NCBI GenBank assembly: GCA_004369045.1
Contig: ML213529.1
Location: 272,841 to 336,840 of the forward strand
DNA length: 64,000 nt
Direction of reading: 5' to 3'
Source of the DNA: Heliocybe sulcata
Taxonomy: Eukaryota; Basidiomycota; Agaricomycetes; Gloeophyllales; Gloeophyllaceae
Below are positions 24,801 to 36,337 of the stretch, in pieces. A model generated the notes under the pieces. It ran no database searches and was not told the origin of the DNA. It was given only the letters and a program-made list of their open reading frames with translations. Each line of letters opens with the position of its first letter. Position 1 is the first letter of the stretch. The position numbers and the translations under genes were made by a program.

Positions 24801-25500
24801 AAGCCGGACTTACCGGATTCCAAGGCACCTACAACCGCACAGCTTGAGGCAGTGTACCCTCGGGAACTGCTTGCAGCGGGATTCGACGTCGCAAGGTCAT
24901 AGACTCTTACTTGCCTCGACAAATCAGATATTGCGACCGGAATTAGACTCACAACATGGTCGGCTAGGATAACCTCAGAATGCGAGAGCGGAACAGGTGA
25001 AGGTTTGGAAGACGTATCGCTTAGCTATCCCGGGATGCACAGCAACGGTATCACGACTTGACTTTGATCTCCAAGTTCCATTGTCCTCGGTCGTCACAGC
25101 TGTTCGTCAGGCATGGGGGACGCTGCTAGACATGGTCGGCTAGGATAACCTCAGAATACGAGAGCGGAATGGGTCAAGGTATCGCTTAGCTGCACAGCCT
25201 GTCCCGGGATGGTATCACGACTTGACTTTGATCTCGAAGTCCCATTGTCCTCGGTCGTCACAGCTTTTCGTCAGGCATGGAGGAGGCAGCGTGTTTCTTC
25301 TTCCACCGTCCGAACGGATGAGGCGATGCGTCGCTAGTTTTTTTCCCAGCGGGAGTACGCTGGAAACCGGGCGAATCGAGATGGTATGGTTAATGTATCT
25401 GCCGGGAAGACGAGACAAGGCAATGAGTCGTAGACCCGCTCTCTGCCGTGTTTACTCCAGAGCTCAGCGGGAAGCGGAACGGACGACTGATCACTTGACA
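21880..25500. other. Left-arm region with no intact gene
   Basis: It aligns in mirror image to about 36.3-32.6 kb. Several frames resemble each other between arms (22736-23023 on the minus strand and 35465-35875 on the plus strand, sharing LKQ.SILPV and a VLG.SRTCVG motif; 23595-23819 minus and 34646-34800 plus, sharing MLRHATVSLIVH). Stops and frame changes differ between arms, so these are probably dead genes or non-coding DNA. A block at about 22.28-22.60 kb has no clear partner on the right and may be an insertion. Confidence 0.45.
24955..25281. repeat. Tandem duplication of about 150-176 bp
   Basis: Unit 1 (24955-25130) and unit 2 (25131 to about 25281) both start CATGGTCGGCTAGGATAACC and contain TATCACGACTTGACTTTGAT and TCCTCGGTCGTCACAGCT. 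In the right arm the equivalent sequences occur twice but about 570 bp apart (32.74-32.88 and 33.31-33.50 kb), so the duplication predates the separation of the arms or arose twice. Confidence 0.7.
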
Positions 25501-25519
25501 AGAGTCCAAAGGTTCGGAC

Positions 25520-26236
25520 TAGTCTGACCTGTGCTGAGAAAGATTATCATTCCCTGACAGAGAAAGGTCCGTGCCGACGTGGATCGGACCAGCTTCGGCA
25601 ACTGGACACGATATGAGGTGGTCAGACTCGATTGAATGCAAGGCTGTCCCGTCCGCTCGGGAGCAGGAGAACATGTTGGAATATGAGGAGTGCTAGTGTA
25701 GCCTAGTTGATCGAGAACACTGTGAACGGACTCGGAGAAGGGCAACGTTCCAGGACTTTGGGATGCAAAGAATACAGGTCTCCATCGAATCCGAAATCTA
25801 GTGAGCACAACAAAGCGCAAAAGAATGAATGATCAGAGTTCGACATATGGATCGGTGCGCGTCGGAGAAGGTAGGGCTCTCGCCTACCATGGTTGGGCCA
25901 TTGCAATACGGACGTTATCCTGAGTAAGATCCAAGCCCGTTCACGCTTCATGCTGCTCGGCAAAAGTCAGGACTATTGTGCTGAACGATAGGTATAGATG
26001 TCTCTTACCTGTAAGTATCATACTAACTTACACGGCCTCTGGGGTATATCTGGCGTATTCAAGTGAGCCGTGGTCAATATGAACGTGCTGGTAGGAATTA
26101 CGGGGCGCTTGCCTTGGCGTTCTTCGAGCTCTACGACGGACAGCGGCGGACTCTTCAGTTCAGCAAGTGGCATGCCTCCCGCGATTTCGACAGGCGTCCC
26201 CACACACGCACGGAACGATCCTTTGCGACTACGCAC
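25520..26236 (-). pseudogene. Unrecognised decayed gene, left-arm copy
   Basis: Minus-strand segments keep the same reading frame as plus-strand segments of the right arm: PPLSVVELEERQGKRP and FILTTAHLNTPDIPQR (about 26.1-26.2 kb), then LCSLDFGFDGDLYSLHPKVL (about 25.75-25.80 kb) and an ADGTAL...ESDHL stretch. DGDLYSLHPKVLERC is weakly reminiscent of the start of a BTB fold. No continuous frame with good splice sites was found, so a pseudogene is the safest call. Confidence 0.35.
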
Positions 26237-27649
26237 TCTAGAAATCTAGGGTGCTTCAGACTAATCAGTAACCACAAATCCAAACCGTGGACCGTTGCCT
26301 GCCATCATTTCGTTGAGCCCAGATGACGATCTTCGCCGACACACAGCGTAAAGACCTTGCTGATATCGACATGTCTGCATCGGGTTCGCTAAAAGTGACG
26401 GGACGAAGCAACCGCCGCGCTTCTTTGACGGCTAGGCAGAAGGTGAGGATCCCAGCGATCTGCGCTGTCGAGCACCGTCACTCGTGGGGACTGGGGGATG
26501 CATTGCGAGTACCTGCACACAACGTACTGTGCGTCGCAAGACATGCTGCGACTCGGTTAGACGTGCGCATTCGCTTGGGTCGGATGGAGGTCGAGATTTA
26601 GAGGTAGTCCTGTTGTTCGGACTGGCATGGCGTCGGGTAGAGATGGACTGTTTGGAAGGAATAGTGAAGGAACGTCTGGGGTGACATCAACGTACGAGGG
26701 CCATTACATCCACGGCCACAGAGGCTGGCCTCAACATTCACGATAGCAAAACAACGACTCCGCAATGCGGCGGAAGCAGAGGCGCCCTATTTGTCCATAT
26801 TTGTCCCAAGTTCTAATCCCGATGCATGCCCGCATCCAATGTCCATCCTCCTGCTCAAGTGCTTCGTTCTGTTCTCCCTCATGATCATATCCAGCATAGG
26901 CCTCTATCTGGAGAACTCCTCTGCATCCGCTGTCATCGCGAGAAGTCTCAGAAGACTCGGGCTTAGTGCTCCACTGGACAGAATCATGATGTCGAATTCG
27001 TATGACGCCGGAAGGCAATGACCGCTGTAAACTCTCAAGATCTGAAGCTCAAGCTCAAGCCCGCAAATACCGATAGGAGCCTAGATCACTGCTGAGACTG
27101 CGCGCTCGATAACCCTGGCCAGCCTCACCTTCCCACACAATCTCACGCTTCTCTTGCGTGGAACGCCAACCTTGGCCGGTGAGTAATCTCCTCGTGCCAG
27201 CCCATTCCCTGATAAGTAACTCTCGGTTCCGCCCCTTCTTGATTCGAGAAACCCGCCATGAGGCTAATCTTACCTTATCCCAGTTCGCACTAACGACGTC
27301 ACGCATCGAAACTTGCCGCGCTATCTCTGGTTCATACCGACGAAGAACTGTGGCGATAGCCGCTGGTAATACCGCGAAACGTACGTACGCATCGCAATGC
27401 CTGGGTCCAGCGCTAGGCCGTTTCAAGTTCCCGGCGGTCCTTGTTGAACGTCGAACTCAGAGTGTGGCCAGCAAAAACATCACAGGCGATAGCGGAAGCA
27501 AGCTTGCCTGCTTGGCTGACTTCACAGGATTGATGGCCCGCGTCCTGCTCTGCATACGTCTAGGCTTGCAGGACGCTGCAACCTATTCCTGCCGCCTCAT
27601 CCAAGCCCTCGACGCGACGCAGCCGGCCATTGGTTGACGAACACGTCGA

Positions 27650-28147
27650 TATAGGACCACGGGATGGACTGGGAGGGGGGTGTGGTGGATGCGTGGAGAT
27701 TGTAGCTCCACGTCACTTGTTCAATGCGCCTAACTTTAGCTGGACTGAGAATCACAGAAAGAGTGGCCCACGGCATATGATCGTGGTCGTCCGATTTAAC
27801 CCAGCGCGCGACGTCTCTTCATGCCTAATGCAAATGCCTCGAGAACACAAGAAGGTAAAGGATGCATATTCATAACCGCATACACAGAGAGGAGAGGGGA
27901 GAAAATAATGCATACGCATAAGGCCTATAGTAACTTTTACGACCCCAAACCCGAAAGCAAGACATAGACGAGCGAATAAGAATGCCGGTACGTATAGTAC
28001 AATATGAGTAGTGAATGCGTGGTACTGTTACAATGCGAGAGATAAGTAACATCCTGTCCAATCCAAACCAAGCGCACAAAAGAACGCGAGGGGCACCCCG
28101 CCAGCGGCCGACCCACTCACCAAACCTCACCCTTCAACGTTACCGCT
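27650..28147. other. Centre of palindrome, 3' flank of the DUF6699 gene
   Basis: No gene. It contains the 3' side of the minus-strand gene that ends at 28148. Confidence 0.5.
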
Positions 28148-29329
28148 TCACGCCTTCTCAAACACAAGCCTCCCAACCGCCCCCCCTCGGCTCTTATCCA
28201 TCTCAACACCCACCAAGCGCGTCTTCTCTCCTAACCAATCCACCCGCCTCACACCCCCCTCCCACCCCCCGCCCATCCTCGCACACCGCTTCTCATACGC
28301 CCGCGTCACCCGCCTCTGCGCCCTGCTCCCCCGCCCCAGCGCCTCCCACTCCCCCGGCGTCACCCGCGTCAGCAGCGTCGCATGCAGCGCGTACAGCACG
28401 TCCAGGTTGCTAATCGCCCCGGACCCGGACCCGCACCTGGATTTGGAATTGGAGGCGCCCACGACGACCGCCCACGGGAACCGATCCGACGTGAGCACGA
28501 GCTGCGAAGCCGTCGACAAAGGCGGCTCCGTCGCGGGCTGCGTCAGCGTGTGCGTCGGCACAGCCTCGCGCGTCTTGCTGTCCACCACCGTCCGCGCCGA
28601 CGGGGTATACACCACGTCATACGAAATAGGCGCGTGGTGGAACCGCGTGTGCGCGAGGAGCGGGTGCATGTTCAACGGCGCGTGGATCGGGGCATCTGCA
28701 ATACATTTCGTGAGATTGTCAGGACGCGGGACTAGGTGGGATAGGGAGGAAGATGGAAAGGAAACGCACGGGCGGAGGCGGAGCCGGGGTGCCACGAGTG
28801 GTTCTGCTTCAGCGGCGGCCGCTCGTCGGCGTACCGCACGCGTTTCGCGGGCTTGGGCACCGGCGCGGCCGAGTGCGGGAACCCGGGGTGCAGCGACGTC
28901 GACGAGTTGGAGCGCGAGCTCGCAGGCGTCGAATACGCAGATCTACTCGTCGAACTCGCAAAGTAGGGGTAGTGCACGGCTGGAGCGAGCGAGCGAGAAT
29001 CAATATTCCAAATTCCGCACGGGAAAAGTTCAGAGTGGGGACGTACCACCGTGGCTTCCGTGTCTTTTGACCGACGGGCGGGGGTCGACGGGGATGGTCG
29101 GGTGGGGCTGGTGCGAGTCGTACCGGAGGGGCGAAGGGCGCGTCGACCGAGGGGCCGCGTACGAGTTGGCGCGCGGTCGCGCTGGTGCGGTACTCGGCCG
29201 TTGCTGGGCGTACGCATACGCAGGTGTAGTAGCGCTCTGGGATCGGCTATGTGTCGGCCGCCGAGGCTGAGGCTGGCCATGGTGGCCCGCGCCGAACATG
29301 TTGCGCAGATAGGAAAGGTAAGAGTCCAT
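28148..29329 (-). CDS. DUF6699 domain protein at the palindrome centre
   Basis: Three exons (29329-29047, 28979-28770, 28695-28148) give 346 aa. The N-terminal 190 residues are disordered and rich in Ser, Pro, Arg and Tyr (MDSYLSYLRNMFGAGHHGQP...). The C-terminal domain, from about residue 165, has the DUF6699 pattern: HAPLNMHPLLAH, PISYDVVY, a PLSTASQLVLTS strand, FPWAVVVG, SNLDVLYALHATLL, EWEALG, and a basic R..RRV..AYEKRC helix. DUF6699 is a basidiomycete domain of unknown function. The gene lies in the unpaired centre of the palindrome, with no second copy in either arm. Both introns are phase 1 with good GT-AG sites. Confidence 0.85.
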
Positions 29330-30404
29330 GGAAAGGTCGTAAGGCAGTCGTGCAGGGGTCGTAAGCGTAAACTTCGAGGTGGTGAGACCTCTGGTGTTTG
29401 TGGGTTGTGGCTCGAGGTTTTATGGATGTATGCGCGGGATCTGGATGGGCCTGTCGCGAGGTGGAGTGGTCGGGCTGGCGTTCTGGATCCCGCCTGGGAG
29501 GCACTGCAGCGAGAACGCCCCCCAAAAGCAGACCATCAGGAGAGTACGCAGAATGAGGGGCAAGTACGTGACGATTTGTCCGGGGCTTTGGTAATGACCA
29601 ATTGGCGAGCTGCTGGGGAAGTTGGCGGATGGCGTAAACCCTCGTCGATCGTCATTATAGCTCCCGGCGTTGGTTCGCGAAGATTGCTTACCTATTCAGG
29701 CTGACTCGTGTACACCACGTGTTTGCTCTGTCGCTCGTTCTTCCGCTCTCTCGCGCTATGAATACACGAAAGTCCGTCTAATAATGCTCGCAGTAGTTTC
29801 AGGCTGCCAGCAAATCATAATCCCGGTAATACCCGCCTTTCTCGCAGAGCTGATGGCAATGAGGCGCGAACCATTGGGGCCAGGAAATTTGGCAGGTGCG
29901 GGGGGCGGGTGTTCCATTTGGAAACACTGTGGGAGAAGCCTATCGGACTGCGAGCTGAGACGCCGGATGCCCGAAGTGACGGCATTTGGAGACGACGAGA
30001 TGCCACCACAGCAATCAGTACTTTCTTGTGAGACGGATCTGAGATATCGCTGCCCAAGATCGCATGCGATCGCTCCGCCTGCTACAAGGGACGCACAAAG
30101 GGAGTTACTCTGTCTCTTCCGGACACGACGGCATAGGAGGCCCAGACAGATGCGCGGATCGCGGGCCAACATTGTCCGCCAAAATAAGACAGAGAGTGTC
30201 CAAGTACGAGAATACTCATCAGAAAATAGGCATCAATCCAGGGCCATGACCGAGGGTGCAGCCAGAATAGTTTCGACACAACGGTTCGCCAGCACGCCTA
30301 GACCTAGAGCAGTTGCACGACAGATCGCGAGCTGTGGTATGCCAGCCATCACCGCACGCAGCCTGTGAGAGCTCTGCTGTGCCCAGCCATTGAGAGCATA
30401 AAGC
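29330..30404. other. Palindrome centre, right part; no supportable gene
   Basis: Upstream region of the DUF6699 gene. The frame at 29670-30368 (+) and its minus-strand shadow (30219-30479) show no domain. A hydrophobic minus-strand stretch at about 30.1-30.28 kb may be a relic. Confidence 0.45.
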
Positions 30405-31764
30405 ACGCAGGCCCGCTTCCCAAGGCGCAGCTCGCTTATCGCCTGCGAAGTATGCCACACGCTCAGCTGAGCTCAACAAGGACCACCGGCATGTTGAAAC
30501 GGCCTAGCGCGGACAATCTCCACGTCCAGCAGAGGGCAGGAAGTGTTCGCCAGCGACCCTTGCAGTGCTGAAGCGACAGCTCTGGACCCAGGCATTGCGA
30601 TGCGTACGTACGTTCCACGGTATTAGCAGTCCCTATCGCCACAGTTCTTCTTCTGCATGAACCAGAGATAGCGCAGCAAGTGTCGATGTGACGTCGTTAG
30701 GGTGAACTGGAATAAGGTAAGATTAGCCTCATGGCAAATGAAAGAAGGGGCGGAACCGAGAGTTACTTATCAGGGGAATGGGCTGGCACGAGGAGATTAC
30801 TCACCGACCGAGGTTGGCGTTCCACGCAAGACAGTCGTGGGATTGTGTGGGAAGGTGAGGCAGGCCAGGTTTATCGAGCACGCAGTCCCAGCAGTGATCT
30901 AGGCTCCTATCGGTATTTGCGGGCTTGAGCTTGAGCTTGGGATCTTGAGAGTTCACTGCTGTCATTGCCTTCCGGCGTCATACGGATTCGACCTGAGAAG
31001 ATATCATGGCGAAGCACTAAGCGGAGTCTTCTGAGACTTCTCGCGACGACAGCGGATGCGGAGTTGTTCTCCAGATAGAGAGGCCTATGCTGGATATGAT
31101 CATGAGGGAGAACAGAACGAAGCACTTGAGCAGGAGGATGGACATTGACCATCGGGATTAGATTGGCACAAACATGGACAAATAGGGCGCCTCTGCTTCT
31201 GCCACATTACGCAGTCGTTGTTTTGCTATCGTGATTCGTGAATGTTGAGGCCAGCCTCTGTGGACGTGGATGTAATGGTCCTCGTTGACGTCACCACAGC
31301 CATTTCCTCATTACTCCTTCAAGACAGTCCTGGCAGTCCATCTCTACCCGACGCCATGCCAGTCCGAACAACAGGACTACCTCGACTTCGCATGAGCTCC
31401 GTCCGAGGTACCCAGGTGAATGCGCACGTCTAACCGAGTCGCAGCAAGTACGTCGTGTGCAGCTATCCATCTCATCTCCCCAACAGGAATACTCGCAATG
31501 TATCATCCAGTGCCCACGAGTGATGGTGCTCGACAGCGCAGATCGCTGGGATCCTCACCGGTCACCTTCTGCCTAGCTAGCTGTCAAAGAAGCGCGGCGC
31601 TTGCTTCGTCCCGCCGCTTCTTTGAGGAGCTAACGCTTCTCGAACTTATGTCGATAGCGGAAGGTCTTTACGCTGTGTGTAGGCGAAGATCGTCGCCTGC
31701 GCTCGTATCTGCGTAAACGAGATGATGGCAGTCAACGGTGCACGGTTTGGATCTCTGACTGCCC

Positions 31765-32530
31765 ATGGCTCTAACGTACCCTCGATTTATGGACTGCGTG
31801 GGCTCGAGTTTGCGCGAAGGATCGTTCTGTGCGTGCGTGGGGACGCCTGTCGAAAATCTGAGGAGATGGGAAGAAGGCATGCGTCCTGCCTCATTCGGGA
31901 GCCCGCCGCTGTCCGTCGTAGAGCTCGAAAAACGGCAAGGCAAGCCTCCCGTTGTTTCTACAAGCACATTCGTATTGACGACGGCTCGCTTGAATACGCC
32001 AGATATACCCGAGAGGCGGTGTAAGCTTACAGGTAAGAGACATCTAAATTCTTCGTTCAGCGCGATAGTCTGAACTTGCCGAGCATCATGAAACGTGAAC
32101 GCGCCTAGATTCTACTCAGGATACGTCCGTATTGGAATGGCCCAATCATGGTAGGCGAGAGTCCTATCTTCTCCGACGCGCACCATCAAGGCAGCCGATT
32201 CCGTGTCAGCAGAGAAGTGAACGTCGAACTCTGCCCTTTGTTGTGCTCACTGGATTTCCGATTAGATGGAGACGTGTATTCTTTGCATCCCCAAGTCCTG
32301 GAACGTTGCCCTTCTCCACGTCTGTTCACAGGCTTCTCGATCGACTGCTGCTCTTCCGAGTTTTGAGTACGTGTTCTGCGCCCGAGCGGACGGGACAGCC
32401 TTAAACTCGACACTCGAGTCTGACCACCTCGCATCGTGTCTAGCTGATCCGGTCCCCGTCGGCACGAATCTTTCTCTACCAGGGAAACTAATCTTCTTCA
32501 GCACAGGTCAGTATAGAAGCTTTCGACTCT
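31765..32530 (+). pseudogene. Unrecognised decayed gene, right-arm copy
   Basis: Partner of 25520-26236. Shared frames: GSFCACVGTPVE, SPPLSVVELEKRQGKPP and FVLTTARLNTPDIPERR (31.82-32.02 kb), a splice-like GCTTACAG/GTAAGAG site at about 32.03 kb, LCSLDFRLDGDVYSLHPQVL (about 32.24-32.30 kb), and ADGTALNSTLESDHLASC (about 32.39 kb). Conservation of frame between arms that differ by about 20% suggests this was coding when the arms split. Confidence 0.35.
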
Positions 32531-33699
32531 AACCAAATCATCAGCGCTCAGCGCTCAGCACGCAGTTGAAGCCTTCGCCCGTTCCGCATCCCGGTGAGGG
32601 CAGGTCTACCACTCATCGCCTTGTGTCGTCTTCCTAACCGTAGTGCCTCGATTCGCCCGGTTTCCAGCGTACTCCAGCTGGGTGAAAAGCTAGCGAAGCA
32701 TCGCCTCATCCGTTCGGACGGTGGAAGAAGGAACACGCTGTCTCCTCCATACCTGACGAAAAGCTGTGACGACCGAGGACAATGGAACCTGGAGATCGAG
32801 TTCAAGTGGTGGTACCAGTGCTGTGCATCCCGGGATAGCTAAGCGATACGTCTTCCGAACCTTCACCTGTTCCGCTCTCGTAGGTCTTTCCGTCAACTAG
32901 GCCATATTCCAGTGACCGCATGTCGAGCCCTGGAGCCTTTTTCGCGCTCGAGTCTCGCATTCAGGACTAGTCGATCCAAGCCACCTATCGTGTCGACGTG
33001 CGAGGAAGTGCTGAGAAGCTGGTCCCCTCCACGCCGGCACGAACCTTGGTCTACCGTGGGTCGCAGCGAGCACCATCCATTCCACTCAACTTGCCAGTCC
33101 CCGGTGTCTCCCGTGCGTTCAGCAGGAGTAACTCGGAGGAGGCGGCTCTACCTTGCTTCCTAGCTGATGGGCAAACCGCTTGTCTAGCTTCGCACTGTCT
33201 CTTCCATAGTCATGCTAGGCGTATAGAGTTCGCTGTCGCCTCCCAGCTGGCTAGGAAGCTAGCGACGCATTGCCTCGTCCACGACTCTATCAGAAGGACC
33301 GCTCGGCTTCCTCCATGCCTGACGAAGAGCTGTGATGACCGGGAACCATGGACTGGAGATCGGATTCAAGTGGTGGAACACGCGCGCGTCGTATTAATTC
33401 GACCCTCCATTGCTGTGCATCCCGGGACAGGCTGTGCAGCTAAGCGATACCCTTCACCTGTTCCGCTCTCGTATTCTGAGGTTATCCTAGCCGAGCATGT
33501 CTAGCAGCCTGGTCGTGAGCCTAATTCCGGTCGCAATATCTGATTTGTCGAGGCAAGTAGGAGTCTATGACCTCGCGACGCCGAATCCCGCTGCAAGCTG
33601 GTCCCGAGGATACACCGCCTCGAGCTGTGCGGTTGCATGGTGCCTTGGAACCCGGTAAGTACGGCTTTCCTGCATACGAAGACGGCCTTGGTTGAACGC

Positions 33700-36330
33700 G
33701 AAATCACGCTCTCAGGGTGACCTCGACAGGAGAAAGTATACCCTTCTATTTCACTATGTTTGTGGAAAGTACGGGATCGATCGTCGGTGGCTCTACAACG
33801 GCATGGGTGGGTTTGAGTTTTGCTCTTGTTCCGTCACCGATACAACACATGGGGAGTATCATGTATGCCTCCCAGTAGGATTGAGAGCAATTAACACGTT
33901 GGCGTCCATTCGAAGTCTTCAGCTTCGGGCGTTGATTCTAACTCTGGTATGCAGGGATTTCTGCAGTCAGGAAGAACAACGCTGGCGGTCGCTCAGACTT
34001 CCGAGTATTCATCACGTAAAGCGCGTCGGCTATCACTCTTAAACACTGTGCCTCGTGAGCAAAATACTGGGGCACCGGCGGGATCGACTTTTTTGCGTAA
34101 GTGGCGACGACACCAGGACGCTGTTATAACTTACATTTCTAGGCTGTTTTACCTTCTATTCGAATGGAAGAGCATTTCATGGACTTGGAACGCATTCCAG
34201 TCATTTTCAGATCGTGAGGCTTTCATGCCTGCTATTGATGATTACCAAGGTGTAGTATATAGTGGCATTGCTCTCCGCGTCTCTGGAGACATAGCGAACC
34301 CGTTAGCTATGTACATTTGCGTGCGGGACGCTCGGCAACCGATGGCCTAGGCAAGGGGAGCAGTGCAGGTCGGCTAGCAGCGGGATGGAGGAAGCGTGGA
34401 AAAGAAGAGGTCGGGTAACGACTCGGTCCCGCTCAACGTGTTCTCCCTCCTCCACCAGGCTATCGGAATGCAAGGCAGCGTGAAAGGCGGGGTGGACGCT
34501 TATCAGGAAGCAGGATCCAGACTGCGGCGTGTGCTTCGACTTCGTCTCTGAGATAACTTCGGCCTTTGCGCTCTTACAGCCCGTGTTGTGTTTTTTCACT
34601 TACGCGCATCGTAGGTGTCAATAACGCCCCGCAGGTGAGTGTTTGCATGTTGAGACACGCGACTGTGTCACTAATTGTACACTCTGCAGTGCTTTTGAGC
34701 GCGGTCTGTAATACGACGAACGACGCAAGAGGAACACGCGCTCCTCTGTCCCACCCTGTAAGTTTTCATGCGTGCGACGGTCGCGACCGTCCCGTCCCTG
34801 CGTACTGGCCGTACACAGACGGCCTCTTCAACCTCATCCGGACATGATCAGTCCGCCTGTTGCGTGTTCTTCCTCGTCCCTGCCTGCATTCACCGCGGAC
34901 GCGGTATTCTTAGGTCGCTTTTCACACCACTCCCTTCGCGCAACGCGCACAATTGAGTCAGTAAAGCCCGTGCGGCAGGCTGGTGATTCCACGTGAGTGC
35001 GTAGCTGTTGGGCTCACGTCTATCGACTTGGCATGTTGCACAAATGAGATGGGGCCGCATTATGAGCCAAGGTGCGTCAGGTCAACATCGTATTTGGTGT
35101 CTTGACGTCCTTTGACAGGTTCACGTTCGTGCACAATCTCCTCTATGGCCATGCTGTGGTGGTCATTCTCGCCGATCATGCCCCGGTTTACTGAGTGAGT
35201 TGTTCTCTACCGTAAATCCTACTCCTGGAGAACGGCCCAGTCGTAGCCCGGCGAGTCGTGGTGATGGCTCCACCGGTGGAGATTATACCCGCCTTCCAGG
35301 TCGGAATGCTTGCCGACCACACTGGAGGCTCCCGTCCACCCAAGCGACACTCGGCACCGACAGCATCGTCCCTCATGTTGCGCGGTAACGTCCTACTCTA
35401 GGACTGTTTCTTCGTATGCGCATCACTACCCTCCCGACTATCAGGTGTCTCGACGTGCCGCCTGATGTCAGTGCCCCTGGCCCTCAAGCAGTTATCTATC
35501 CTTCCTGTCACTCCCTTGGTCGACATCTGTCGTCTTCTTCGCGCGTACGGGCACAAAGTCTCTTCAAGTCTCTTGATATGCAGAAGGTTACGAACGGTAC
35601 TTGATGTCTTGGGCGTCTCGAGGACGTGTGTCGGAGGACTCTGTGCCGGCTCACACTTTCGATTACAAACCTTTCTTGAGCACGACGCCAAGTTCAGTCG
35701 GTTATTGGTACTCTCCTTTCTCAGCGCACTTGGGCAGCTGAGCATCTCAAAATGCGAGTTACACGCGGATCCTGCTCCTGTATCGTGTCTGACTCAACCT
35801 GCTCTCCTAGCTATCCCGCAAGGCTACATGACACGGCGAAGACTGGGATTTCTCGAGGGCGGAGTGTGTCTCTGATGCATTTGCAAGGGTATGATTGATA
35901 TCCGTGGCCCTATAAGTATGCCAGAGATTGAAAGTTGTCATGCCACCTTAATCCCCGTCGCCTGGCCTCGCCAACATACATTGTATCGTCTAGTGTGGTC
36001 GCTGTCTCCGAGCTCTGTATACTTTTGTGTCGTCTCCGCTCCTTGCGATCCTGCTTGAGCTGAGAACGTGAGCGAGAAGACGACACCGAACGAATGCTGA
36101 ATGCCGCAGAGGAGAGGGGCACGACTACCCAAGAGTAGTGTCTCGTTCAACCCAGTGCAGTCAACGCCGTCAACCCACCCTGCTATGTTTGTATCGTTCA
36201 TTGCTTGAAGAAGGTTCCCAGGTTGGGTAAGGATTCGCTAGTATAGGGGTGCCTCGGCGCTCATGGATCTAGAAGTAGCTGATACCCTCTACAAGTAACT
36301 CCTTAGCCTGGACACGCCAACAGGTAGGCA
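33700..36330. other. Right-arm region with no intact gene
   Basis: Mirror of about 21.8-24.7 kb. It contains frames 33949-34350 and 35465-35875 (+) that have partial counterparts in the left arm but no recognised domain and no consistent exon structure in both arms. Confidence 0.45.
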
Positions 36331-36337
36331 GATAAAG

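Larger units (their letters stand above)
15510..27500 (+). repeat. Left arm of about 28-kb diverged palindrome
   Basis: The arm is the reverse complement of 43430-30405, with indels. Matching landmarks: GGAAGCCTTGGTCGAGACAA at 15.53 kb and its inverse at 43.41 kb; secreted-protein gene 15927-16885 and 43014-42056; FunK1 17466-19344 and 40949-38287; FunK1 21793-20038 and 36338-37589; GCAGAGTGGGTTGACGGCGT at 21.98 kb and its counterpart at 36.17 kb; a leucine-rich frame at 22.7-23.0 kb and 35.47-35.75 kb; GCGCTAGGCCGTTTCAA at 27.42 kb and its inverse at 30.5 kb. By eye, similarity runs from about 95% near the outer gene to about 75-80% further in. The inner edge fades near 27.5 kb. Confidence 0.9.

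Noticed and set aside
28382-29270. Long plus-strand frames over the DUF6699 gene.
   Set aside because: They are shadows in GC-rich sequence; the minus strand has consistent introns and the known domain.
29670-30368. A 232-codon frame beside the palindrome centre.
   Set aside because: No domain, no splice sites, and overlapping minus-strand frames are equally open.
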